Shown here one piece after another: positions 6,852 to 13,900 of a DNA stretch of 20,105 bases. The stretch covers positions 1 to 20,105 of the IMG/VR virus record IMGVR_UViG_3300005515_000068. One strand, 5' to 3'. This DNA comes from a virus. A program made the position numbers and the translations under genes. Position 1 is the stretch's first letter; each line of letters begins with the position of its first letter. Below the pieces are notes generated by a model. That model saw only the letters and a program-made list of their open reading frames with translations, was not told where the DNA came from and made no database searches.

Positions 6852-7217
6852 ATGAAGAACGCACATCAGGACGGCCGTGTGCTGGATGTGACCCTGACCA
6901 GCGACGCCAAGAGCGGTGAGCTGGTGGTCGAGGGCAAGTTGGTCGGTGCTGCCGTCACGGACGGCAAGGTCGGCGAGATCATCGCTGTCCATGTGGAAGG
7001 CGTGTTCGAGCTGCCCAAGCTGGCTGCAGCGGTCTTCGCCGTGGGCGCGCCTGTCAACTGGGACGGCACTGCCAAGCACGCCATCGCGGCGGCGGCGGGT
7101 GCAGACCAGGTCGGTGACATCGGCTTTGCCGTGTACGCGGCGGCCGCAGGCGCAGCGACGGTGTACGTGCGCCTGACGCCGGGCACTGCTGCGGCTGGCG
7201 AGGCCGGCGGCGCTTAA
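6852..7217 (+). CDS. DUF2190 family capsid decoration-like protein
   Basis: The product has 121 residues, close to the family norm of 110-120. The body reads as a small beta-rich protein with the DUF2190 pattern: GEIIAVHVEGVFELPKLAAA at about 38-57, VGAPVNWDGTAKHAI at about 64-78, then VGDIGFAVYAAAAGAATVYV at about 87-106. The tail is Ala/Gly-rich. Members lie directly beside the capsid gene and are thought to trimerise on the capsid surface as decoration or stabilising proteins, similar in role to lambda D; some databases call them RecA/RadA-related, which I do not think is supported. GTGAGGAC sits eight to nine bases before the ATG, a good ribosome site for a high-copy protein. It stands in its own short segment between two strong hairpins. 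Confidence 0.85.
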   Translation: MKNAHQDGRVLDVTLTSDAKSGELVVEGKLVGAAVTDGKVGEIIAVHVEGVFELPKLAAAVFAVGAPVNWDGTAKHAIAAAAGADQVGDIGFAVYAAAAGAATVYVRLTPGTAAAGEAGGA

Positions 7218-7224
7218 AAGCTTG

Positions 7225-7269
7225 GCCGGTATCGCCCACATGCGCCGGGATGGCGTGGGCGATATCGGC
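7225..7269 (+). other. Very strong hairpin between decoration and lysis genes
   Basis: GCCGGTATCGCCCAC (7225-7239) pairs with GTGGGCGATATCGGC (7255-7269). This gives 15 base pairs, one of them a G-U wobble in RNA, around a 15-base loop that is itself GC-rich. It begins eight bases after the decoration protein stop and ends before the ribosome site of the endolysin gene. Only a short ATTT follows, so a canonical intrinsic terminator is not evident. It may limit read-through into, or separate message stability from, the lysis genes. Confidence 0.65.
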
Positions 7270-7295
7270 ATTTCACCACGGGCAAGGGGAACCTC

Positions 7296-7727
7296 ATGAA
7301 CACCACCACCACGCCGCGCGGCGTTCGCAACAACAATCCGGGCAACATCGACCGCACCAGCGTGGCTTGGCAGGGCGAAGACCGTTCCGCGACCGCCGTG
7401 GCCCGCGAGCGTCGCTTCTGTGTGTTCACCACGCCGGAGGCCGGCTTTCGCGCCCTTGCCAAGACCCTGCTGACTTACCAGCGGAAGCATGGGCTGCGGA
7501 CGGTAAAGGAGATTATCAACCGCTGGGCCCCGCCGGTGGAAAACAACACGGCCGCCTACGTCCACCGAGTGGCGGACGAAGTCGGCGTCGGAGGGACCGA
7601 GATCATTTCGTTGAACCGGCCCGTGACGCTGTTTCGCCTTGTGCGGGCCATTGCCCGGCACGAGAACGGCCGCCTGTACTGGGACGACGCTGTGATCGAG
7701 CGCGGCGTCACCGAGGCCTTGCAGTAA
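7296..7727 (+). CDS. Endolysin-like peptidoglycan hydrolase
   Basis: The 143-residue protein begins with the RGVRNNNPGNIDR signature (residues 8-20), which is shared by a lysozyme-like family of phage muralytic enzymes; some relatives are labelled virion structural proteins. A conserved FTTPEAGFRALAKTLLTYQ stretch (44-62), then TVKEIINRWAPPVENNT (69-85) and an AYVHRVADEVGV segment follow. No signal peptide or membrane segment is visible, so export would need a holin, consistent with the next gene. The likely role is cutting the cell wall for lysis; a role as a virion-borne wall-opening enzyme is possible. The ribosome site AAGGGGAA lies just before the ATG, and the stop overlaps the next start by one base (TAATG). 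The position between head and tail genes is discussed separately. Confidence 0.75.
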   Translation: MNTTTTPRGVRNNNPGNIDRTSVAWQGEDRSATAVARERRFCVFTTPEAGFRALAKTLLTYQRKHGLRTVKEIINRWAPPVENNTAAYVHRVADEVGVGGTEIISLNRPVTLFRLVRAIARHENGRLYWDDAVIERGVTEALQ

Positions 7728-8065
7728 TGGCCGGGCCGGACATCGGCGACGGCGCGCCTTGGTGGCTAGCTGGGAGCGTGGTGGCTTTCTGGCTGCTGCG
7801 GGAAACTTGGGGCGCGGTGCTGTCTCGCAAGAAGGAACGCACCGAGACCGATGCCAACATCAGCTTGATCGACGGCCTTGCCAGGCGCATCGAAACGCTG
7901 GAGAACCGCCTGTCTACTCAGGACGTGCGGCTCCAGCAAGAGGTGGATCTGCGCCTTCGCGCTCAAGAAGAAGCCAGCGCGCTGCGGACCCGGATCCGGC
8001 AGCTGGAGTCGGTCCTGCGCCAGCTGGGCGCCGTCATACCCGAAACCGATGGGGTGTCGGCATGA
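7727..8065 (+). CDS. Single-pass membrane coiled-coil protein, putative holin
   Basis: The 112-residue protein has one membrane segment at about 12-31 (WWLAGSVVAFWLLRETWGAV), a basic stop-transfer RKK at 34-36, and then a long heptad-like coiled coil from about 45 to 101 (RRIETLENRLSTQDVRLQQ and onwards). No family name can be given with certainty; the layout resembles Mu gp25-like DUF2730 proteins. Being directly after the endolysin and before the spanin genes puts it in the holin position, so a membrane-permeabilising or lysis-timing role is the natural guess. A single transmembrane segment with a large cytoplasmic coiled coil is not the classical holin design, so it could be another lysis accessory factor. 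The frame is open upstream to 7250, but that part overlaps the endolysin and has no real start signal. ATG 7727 overlaps the endolysin stop. Confidence 0.6.
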   Translation: MAGPDIGDGAPWWLAGSVVAFWLLRETWGAVLSRKKERTETDANISLIDGLARRIETLENRLSTQDVRLQQEVDLRLRAQEEASALRTRIRQLESVLRQLGAVIPETDGVSA

Positions 8066-8550
8066 TCCGCGCCCTGGCCATTGTCTTGGCCATCCTTCTC
8101 GGCGTCATCGTCTGGCAGCGAGGAAGCGTCTGGAAGTCCGACGCCGCAGCGGCGGCCGCCATCGCTGCCCGAGACGACGCGAACACCAAGTTGTCCGCAG
8201 CCAAGGCCGAGATTGGCGAGCTGGGCAGCGCCATTGCAATCGAGCGCGGCAACGTCAGAGCAGCAAATGCATTGGCTGCGCGCTATGAACAGGAGAAGAA
8301 GCATGCGCAGGATGAGTCTGATCGCCTTGTCGATGATCTGCGTGCTGGCCAGCGTCAGTTGCACCAGCGCTGGCAAGCGGCCCTCCACACCGCTGAACTG
8401 TCCCAGGCCGTCTCCGCCGCCAGCCAACCTGATGGTGGCGCCGACGACCGGTTCCAAAGTGCGGGCCGAATTATTGGCGCCGCCGACCAGTGCGACGCCC
8501 AGATAAGCGCGCTGCAGGCCTATGCCATTCAGTGTGGAGGTGAGCCGTGA
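8062..8550 (+). CDS. Rz-like inner-membrane spanin
   Basis: The 162-residue protein starts with an uncleaved signal-anchor helix (IRALAIVLAILLGVIVWQ, residues 2-19), followed by a long Ala/Glu/Gln-rich helical periplasmic stretch (about 28-118) of coiled-coil character. This is the design of inner-membrane spanins (Rz), which pair with an outer-membrane lipoprotein (Rz1) to fuse the two membranes in the last step of lysis. A second reading frame inside it encodes that partner. The ATGA overlap at 8062 couples it to the putative holin gene, and its stop overlaps a following small gene (GTGA). Two cysteines near the C terminus (in QCDA and IQCG) could form disulfides. It is distant from lambda Rz in sequence; the call rests on topology, context and the nested partner. 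Confidence 0.8.
   Translation: MIRALAIVLAILLGVIVWQRGSVWKSDAAAAAAIAARDDANTKLSAAKAEIGELGSAIAIERGNVRAANALAARYEQEKKHAQDESDRLVDDLRAGQRQLHQRWQAALHTAELSQAVSAASQPDGGADDRFQSAGRIIGAADQCDAQISALQAYAIQCGGEP
8303..8506 (+). CDS. Rz1-like outer-membrane spanin lipoprotein, nested in Rz
   Basis: A 67-residue product is read in the +1 frame wholly inside the Rz-like gene. It has an arginine-led signal peptide (MRRMSLIALSMICVLASVSC) ending at Cys20, then a proline-rich mature part of 48 residues containing PLNCPRPSPPP. These are the hallmarks of Rz1: short, lipoprotein signal, high proline, embedded in Rz in the +1 register. The ATG at 8303 is preceded by AGGAG at 8290-8294 with eight bases spacing, a strong ribosome site located inside the Rz frame; ATG 8285 would add six residues but lacks this. 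The lipobox is imperfect: SVSC has serine instead of leucine at -3. The call is strong by architecture, but lipidation should be regarded as predicted. Confidence 0.8.
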   Translation: MRRMSLIALSMICVLASVSCTSAGKRPSTPLNCPRPSPPPANLMVAPTTGSKVRAELLAPPTSATPR

Positions 8551-8642
8551 TCCTCATGCTGCATCTGATCGCGTTGGCAACATCGGCGGCTGGGCTGTAC
8601 CTGGCGCGGGAAAACCGGCGTGTAGACGGTGGACGCCGATGA
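8547..8642 (+). CDS. 31-residue membrane peptide gene at end of lysis cassette
   Basis: A GTG-started frame of 31 codons encodes MILMLHLIALATSAAGLYLA followed by the basic tail RENRRVDGGRR. It has a single hydrophobic helix and a positively charged C terminus. GGAGGTGA lies about five bases before the GTG, one of the best ribosome sites in this region. The start overlaps the Rz-like stop (GTGA) and the stop overlaps the start of the head-tail joining gene (ATGA), so it fits the coupled operon exactly. I do not recognise the family. A role as an antiholin, holin fragment or lysis regulator is conceivable from location and topology; a leader peptide for coupling the next gene is also possible. 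Confidence 0.6.
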   Translation: MILMLHLIALATSAAGLYLARENRRVDGGRR

Positions 8643-8980
8643 ATCAGCGTGAGTTCCTCTCCCAGCTGGATGCCGACCTGCATGCCAGCTTCGCCACCGC
8701 TGGCATGGCCGATCACGCCTTCTACACCGCCCCGGGCGGCTCCTCAGCGCTGCCATGCCAGGTCTACGTCACTCGCGATGTGGAGACTGTCGGGGATCTC
8801 CGCCAGTTCAAGGCGCTCAGCGTTGAGGTCGACTATGTGCTCGGCAGCCTGGCGCTGGTCGGGCTGCAGCCGGCGCAGAAAGGCCGTCTGCTGGTCGATG
8901 GCGACTTGTATGAGAACGCCACGGAGCTCTCCAACGACGGCTCTTTAAGCCGTTGGAAGGTGCGCCGTGTCCAGCCCTGA
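8639..8980 (+). CDS. Head-tail joining protein, gpFII-like
   Basis: The 113-residue protein fits the size and gene position of lambda FII-type attachment proteins, which form the ring joining the packaged head to the tail. Visible features are an N-terminal helix (NQREFLSQLDADLHASFATA), ADHAFYTAPG at 24-33, and beta-strand-like blocks: LPCQVYVTRD, LSVEVDYVLGSL, GRLLVDGDLYENATEL and LSRWKVRRV at the end. The pattern of a short N-terminal helix followed by a beta barrel that ends in a WKVRRV-like strand is common in this group. The ATG overlaps the stop of the upstream 31-codon gene. The assignment is moderate: it rests on this pattern and on lying just before a tail-terminator-like and tail tube gene. 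Confidence 0.62.
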   Translation: MNQREFLSQLDADLHASFATAGMADHAFYTAPGGSSALPCQVYVTRDVETVGDLRQFKALSVEVDYVLGSLALVGLQPAQKGRLLVDGDLYENATELSNDGSLSRWKVRRVQP

Positions 8981-9437
8981 TAACCAAGCTCCAGCCAGCT
9001 GGCAGCTGGTCGAGTTCCTCGCAGCCCGCGTGCGCTTGATCACCAAGGCTTCGGGCTATCGCACCGACATCGGGAATGGCTTGGTGGTGGTCGACGACTC
9101 GGATGTACCGGCTGAGTTCGAAGGCCCGTCCACCGTCATCGAGGTGGACCGAATCAGCGCCACTTCGTCGGGGCGCTCCCAGGCTTCCTCGGATGTCGGG
9201 GTCGTGATCGAGTTCAGCGTACCGCGCGGAGGTGACCAGGAGAACCCACGCCAACTAGTCCACTGCGCCCGGGCGGACCTGCGCAGGGCGCTGGTCTTCG
9301 ACCTCCGTGATCTGCCCAAGGGGGTCACTTCTTTTGAAGTGACCGAAGCAAACCTGGCCACCGTCGGCGACGACGCGGGCCATTCCAGTGTTGTCGCTCA
9401 GATCACCGCACGGGCCGGTCTGACCGAAGTTTTCTAG
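8967..9437 (+). CDS. Tail terminator-like (tail completion) protein
   Basis: The 156-residue protein starts at GTG 8967, overlapping the previous gene by 14 bases, with GGAAGGTG just upstream as ribosome site. The pattern RLITKASGYRTDIGNGLVVV (about 23-42) is the usual start of the alpha/beta fold of tail terminator/completion proteins, and the second half holds a helix LVHCARADLRRALVFDLRDL (about 97-116) and strands ending VVAQITARAGLTEVF. These proteins cap the tail tube at the end that joins the head (lambda gpU function). Its location between the head-tail joining gene and the tail tube gene agrees. A perfect hairpin (9323-9344) lies inside the coding region. No lambda-level sequence similarity is claimed. 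Confidence 0.62.
   Translation: MSSPDNQAPASWQLVEFLAARVRLITKASGYRTDIGNGLVVVDDSDVPAEFEGPSTVIEVDRISATSSGRSQASSDVGVVIEFSVPRGGDQENPRQLVHCARADLRRALVFDLRDLPKGVTSFEVTEANLATVGDDAGHSSVVAQITARAGLTEVF
9323..9344 (+). other. Perfect intragenic hairpin upstream of the tail tube gene
   Basis: GGTCACTTC (9323-9331) and GAAGTGACC (9336-9344) form a nine-base-pair stem closed by a TTTT loop, inside the tail-terminator-like gene and about 120 bases before the tail tube start. The same bases encode GVTSFEVTE. It may be chance in a coding region, or a processing or stability element defining the 5' side of the tail tube message. Confidence 0.4.
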
Positions 9438-9465
9438 CCCGTGTCCATTTCCCAGGAGAATCCCC

Positions 9466-10269
9466 ATGGCCACACAGCCCAAGGTCCGCAAGTTCGCAGG
9501 TGATCTTCGGTTCTATGAGATTGGCAGCGGTGCCAATCGCATCCCGCTGATCCCCGACCCCGACGATAAGTTCGGTAACAAGCCGCTCGAACAGAGCTCG
9601 CTGACGTTTGGCTATGAGGCCGGCGACACGACCGAAGTGAAGAGCAAGCGCCGCGATGATCGCTACGGCCAGATCATCCACCGCGACGCCAACCCGGGCA
9701 CGACCAACGTGACGGTGGGCGCGTTGGAAGTTCCGGTCGGCTTCCTGGCGCGCATGCTCTACGGCAGTGCGGTGACCAGCACGGTGGCCGAAGGCCAGGT
9801 GACCGATCAGGCGGTCACCGTCCATAGCAAGGATGCGCCTGTCGAGCTGGGCCACCGCTTCGTGCTGGCCTCGCCGGCACTGGTGGTCAAGAAGGCAAGC
9901 ACGACCTTGGAGGTCGGAACCGACTACACCATCGACAACCGGCAGGGCCTGCTGATCCCCACGGCAGGCGGCGCGATCCAGCACGGGGATGTGCTCACCC
10001 TGGACTATAGCTACGACGGTTACCGGGAAACGGCCATCAATGGCGGTGCGGTGCCGAATAAGTCCTTCATGATCCTGGGCGATGTCCAGGACCGCATCGG
10101 TGGTGATGAAGGCCTGCTGCGGATTCCGCAGGTCGATCTTACCGTGGACGGTGACGTGGACTGGTTCAGCGACGAGCCGATCCAGCTTACCCTGACCGGG
10201 CCGGTCGTGTTCCGCTCGGAAGAGACCGCCCTGTACACCTTCAAGGTGTACGAGCAGCAGGCCGGCTGA
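9466..10269 (+). CDS. Major tail tube protein
   Basis: The 267-residue protein is the likely repeating subunit of the tail tube (lambda V function). AGGAGAA followed by six bases precedes the ATG, a strong ribosome site suited to a high-copy product. The N-terminal part includes LRFYEIGSGANRIPLIPDP, then LTFGYEAGDTTEVKSKRRDD (about 45-64), and the TNVTVGALEVPVGFLARMLYG stretch (about 80-100). The second half has beta-rich blocks around SKDAPVELGHRFVL, YTIDNRQGLLIPTAGGAI and a long hairpin ending FRSEETALYTFKVYEQQAG. Tail tube proteins are beta-barrel folds, and this composition agrees. It lies between the tail-terminator-like gene and the gpZ-like/tape measure genes. No sheath gene accompanies it, which argues for a non-contractile tail. 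A strong hairpin follows its stop codon. Confidence 0.72.
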   Translation: MATQPKVRKFAGDLRFYEIGSGANRIPLIPDPDDKFGNKPLEQSSLTFGYEAGDTTEVKSKRRDDRYGQIIHRDANPGTTNVTVGALEVPVGFLARMLYGSAVTSTVAEGQVTDQAVTVHSKDAPVELGHRFVLASPALVVKKASTTLEVGTDYTIDNRQGLLIPTAGGAIQHGDVLTLDYSYDGYRETAINGGAVPNKSFMILGDVQDRIGGDEGLLRIPQVDLTVDGDVDWFSDEPIQLTLTGPVVFRSEETALYTFKVYEQQAG

Positions 10270-10298
10270 TGGCCCTCCAGGCCTCCTGCCGTCTGGAC

Positions 10299-10325
10299 GC
10301 GGCGGTGCCCCTTGGGTGCCGCCGC
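10299..10325 (+). other. Twelve-pair hairpin after the tail tube gene
   Basis: GCGGCGGTGCCC (10299-10310) and GGGTGCCGCCGC (10314-10325) pair over 12 positions in RNA, ten Watson-Crick pairs and two adjacent G-U wobbles, with the three-base loop CTT. It starts 30 bases after the tail tube stop and ends 20 bases before the next ATG. There is no T-run downstream. It resembles in placement the hairpins after the capsid and decoration genes, so it may stabilise the upstream message or reduce expression of the tail genes that follow. Confidence 0.55.
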
Positions 10326-10344
10326 TGTTGCGCACGGTGCGCTG

Positions 10345-10950
10345 ATGGCCCGTAGCTCCACGTTCGGGCGGACCAGCGCGGGCGCTCTGGCTCGCTTTGC
10401 CGCGTTGGTGGACGGTTTGAGCAAGACCGCCATCGCAAAAGCCGACTCACGTTCTATCGCGTCGGTGCGCCGGCGCTTTGAGCCAGCGGCGAAGAGAGCG
10501 ATCAGAGAGGTCTACACCGTCCGCGCGGGTGACCTGAGTGGACGCTTCAGCGTCCGCTCTGGCCTCGGTGAAGAGGGGGAGTACCTCTCCCTCAACGCGT
10601 CCACCAAAAAGCTGCCGCTGATCGGGTTCGGTGGGCGCTGGGGTGGTCGCAAGACTGCCGGTGCCACCGCAGGTATCCAAGTGGGCATGCGCAAGGTCTA
10701 CACCTCTGCGTTCATTGCGCGGATCGGTGGCCAGCGCCGGATGGTGGTGCGCCAGTTCTCCCGTGATGCCACGGCACCATCGGGACGCGATGGACGTCGC
10801 AAGCTGCGCACCCTCACGGGGGCAAGCGCCTTCCAGATGGTGATGGGCGAGGGCGAGGTTGTGGCCAGCAGGCTGGCCAGGGAAATGAATATGTATCGCA
10901 GTACCGAACTGATCCGCCAGCTCGCGCTGGCACGAAAGAGGAAGCGTTGA
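10345..10950 (+). CDS. Minor tail protein gpZ-like
   Basis: The 201-residue basic protein resembles the lambda gpZ (minor tail protein Z) family, which is thought to act at the end of tail assembly and head joining. The pattern is an N-terminal helix rich in Ala/Arg (SVRRRFEPAAKRAIREVYTV, about 41-60), followed by a short strand region DLSGRFSVRSG, LSLNASTKKLPLIGFGGRWG (about 82-101), the TSAFIARIGGQRRMVVRQF block (about 120-138), and a C-terminal helix with EMNMYRSTELIRQLALARKRKR. The frame is open to a TTG at 10312, but ATG 10345 gives a clean start that lies after the hairpin; the ribosome site before it is weak. In lambda Z comes before U and V, here it comes after the tail tube. Its stop overlaps the tape measure start (TGATG). 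Confidence 0.72.
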   Translation: MARSSTFGRTSAGALARFAALVDGLSKTAIAKADSRSIASVRRRFEPAAKRAIREVYTVRAGDLSGRFSVRSGLGEEGEYLSLNASTKKLPLIGFGGRWGGRKTAGATAGIQVGMRKVYTSAFIARIGGQRRMVVRQFSRDATAPSGRDGRRKLRTLTGASAFQMVMGEGEVVASRLAREMNMYRSTELIRQLALARKRKR

Positions 10951-13900
10951 TGGCGGGCACTGCTGCATTTGAAGAAGCCCTTAGGCTAGTCCTTGAGACC
11001 AGCGGCACCGAAGGCGTGGACGATCTGCGTCAGGCCCTGGTCGACATGGGGGTTGCAGCCGAAGACGTAGGCGCCGATACCGCGAAACTGGTCGACAAGC
11101 TCGCCGCCCTCAATGCCACCGCCGGGAAAGCGGAAGCGTTCGAGAGCATGATGCGGACGCTGGGCGAGCTGGAACAGCGGTTTGACGCCAACCAGCGTGC
11201 CGCACTGGAATTGGGCCTAAAGATCGGCGAGACGGTCACGCCCTCTAGGGATCTGCTTAATGCCCAGAAGGCACTCCGCGCCGAAGGCGACAAGCTGCAG
11301 GCCAGCCTGAGCAAACAGTGGCAGGCGGTGGCCAAGGCAGATGCCGAACTGCGCGAGCTTGGGGTTGACACGAGCCAGCTGGCAGCCGGCCAGCAGCGCT
11401 TGCGAACCGAGGCCACTCGCACCGCGCAGGCCTTCACCGAGCAGGCCAAGGCTTCGGCCCAGGCTGCGGCCGAGGCTCGCAAACGCAACGACCAGATTGA
11501 ACAGAGCGATGCAGGCTTCCGCGCGCAGGCCAAGGCAAGCACGGCCGCCGCGGAGGCCCTCAAGGCATACCGTGAGCGCGCTAACCAGGCTACGCGCGAC
11601 ACTGCGGAACTGGGTACCGCCGCCGAGGCCACCGGTTCGCTGATGAACGCGCTGAAGGGCGTGGCGGCCACGGCCTTGGGCTTCATCGGCTTCAGCAAGA
11701 TCGCCGATGGCATCAAAAGCATTATCACGGAGGGAAGCGACGCCGAGCAGGAGTTGGGCCAGCTAGAAGCGGCGCTGGCGGCCACTGGGCGGCAGAGCGA
11801 GTTCACCGCCGAGCAGCTGGCGCAGATGCGTCGCCAGCTTCAGGGCGGGCTGTTTGATGACGGTGAGATCTCCAAAGCCCAGGTTCGCCTGCTGTCGTAC
11901 ACGAATATCGTCGGCGAGCAGTTTCCTGCCGCCATGCAGATCACAATCGACCAGGCCCAGCGTCTGGGCATGAGCCTGGAACAGTCGGCAGAGGTTGTCG
12001 GCAAGGCGCTGCAGACGCCATCGAAGGCGATGGAATCGCTTAGCAAGCAAGGCTTCACGCTGGATGCGAGCCAGAAGCAGCTGATCACTCAACTGGAGGC
12101 GACCGGACAAGTCGCCCAGGCCCAAGCCATCATCCTGGACTTGTTGGCCGAGTCGTATGGTGGCGCCGCTGCCGCAGCAAAGGTGGGCACCATCGCCGGG
12201 CTGTGGAAGGCGGCGACCGAGCGGTTCAAGGACTGGAAGCAGGAGGTCGCCGACCAAGGCGTGTTGGTCTACTTCAAGTCGCAGCTCAGTGAGATGCTTG
12301 CGCTTGTCGACCGCCTCGCCAAAGACGGAACGTTGACCCGGTGGGCCAAGCAGACCGCCGATGGCATCGTGACCATGGCCAATGCTGCCCGTACGGCGAC
12401 CAGCTGGTTGGTCGAACATGCAGGCGCCTTGGCGACGCTGGGTAAGGCCTTCGCAACCTTCGCGATAGTGCGTGCAATCGTGCAGATGAATGCCTGGCGT
12501 ATTGCGCTGATCGCGTCTACTCGTGCGCAGATCGCCAACGTCGCCGCAATGGATGCGGCTGGTAAGGGCGCCCTGACCCTGGGCAACATTCTGAAGTCAT
12601 TGCCTCGCGCAGTACCCATCACGATCGCTCTGCTTGGGCTGGAGCTAGTCAGTAAGGGGCTTCAGTCGATGGGGCAAGCCCTCGGCGAAGAGATGGGCAA
12701 GTGGAGCCAGGCCAGCAAGGATGCCGGCGCCGCGCTCACACTGATGCGTGAGCAGATGTATCTGCAGGGCGTGGAGTACAAGAAGCTCGCCGTTACCGTG
12801 GCCTCGTACGGGCAGGTGTCAATCAAGACCTCGGCCGAGGTAGCGGCAATGGGCGAGGAGGAACGCAAGTCATATCAGGCCCGCCTTGACGGCCTCAAGA
12901 AATACCTCAATGCGCAATTCGGATTCCTGTTTACGCAGAAGGAACTGGGTCTAGCCACGGAGGAGCAGCTGGCCCAGTTGGAGCAGGTCAAGTCTCGGCT
13001 GACAGAAGTGGGTGCCGGCTACCAGGCGCTCTCGGCGGGGTCGCGTCTAGCGGGCGAGGCGCTCAAGACGGGTATCGGCGCGGGCGCACAGCTGGTCGTT
13101 GAGCAGCTCAAAGGGATAGGGGGCGACGCCAAGCTGGCAGTGACCGAGATCGGCAAGCTGTTCCAGAGCCTGAACTACTCCGACTCCAATTCCCTGGGCA
13201 ACGTCGGCCTGGCTCTGGCGTCGATAGCGGAACAAGGCGCGGGCGCCGCACGGAACGTGCGCGACGGGTTGATGGCCACCCTGCAGCAGCTCAGCGGCGA
13301 AGAGCTTTCCCGGTTCCAGGCCGCCGCCCAAGCTGCGTTCAGCCCGCTGCCCTCGGCGGCGGCGAACACGGCCGTCGTGCTCGAACAGACGCTCATGGCC
13401 GCGATGACGAAGCTTGGCGTATCGGCGGACCGCATGGGAGCGAGCTTCACGGCTGCCGGGCGAGACGCTAATGCTGCCTTCGGCACTGTGGTCGAGAACG
13501 CCTTGTCCACGAGCGCTCAGATCGAGGCGGCCTTCAAGTCTGCGCTGGGCAAGGTGGCCACCTTGGATGAGGCTAAGGCCCTGGGCGCGCAGCTACAGGC
13601 CGCCGGGCAGCAGGGGAAGGTTGGTTTTGACCAGGCTGAGCGTTCAGCGTCGGCCCTCAATGCCCGCATCCGCGAGATCACCAACGCGATGAACCCGCTG
13701 AACGATGAGTTCGGGCGGCTGGGTATCCAGTCACAAAGTTCGCTCAATGCTGCCCGGGACTCGGCGAAGGAGGCGTTTGAAGCTATCCGACGCGGGGCGG
13801 CTTCGGGCAAGGCGAGCGTGGAAGACGTTCGGCGGGCGTTCGCCGCGTATTCCAACACGGCCAGAGCGGCGGTCGCCAATAGTGATAAGTGGAAGCAGGA

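Noticed and set aside
6792-7269. Calling the hairpins after the capsid and decoration genes intrinsic terminators
   Set aside because: Neither is followed by a run of T, and the downstream genes belong to the same late operon.
7250-7726. Possible longer N terminus for the holin-position protein
   Set aside because: It would overlap the whole endolysin gene, reads as a His/Arg-rich shadow, and the coupled ATG at 7727 directly precedes the membrane segment.
10025-10031. GGGAAAC, a classic slippery heptamer, in the tail tube gene
   Set aside because: It is in the wrong phase for a -1 shift from the tail tube frame and lies far before the gene end. The same heptamer at 7800-7806 is also out of phase.
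10269-10355. 28-codon frame starting in a TGATG overlap after the tail tube gene, encoding a Cys-rich peptide
   Set aside because: Its sequence is mostly the hairpin at 10299-10325, it has no domain or ribosome site of note, and the coupling could be chance. Kept only as a possibility.
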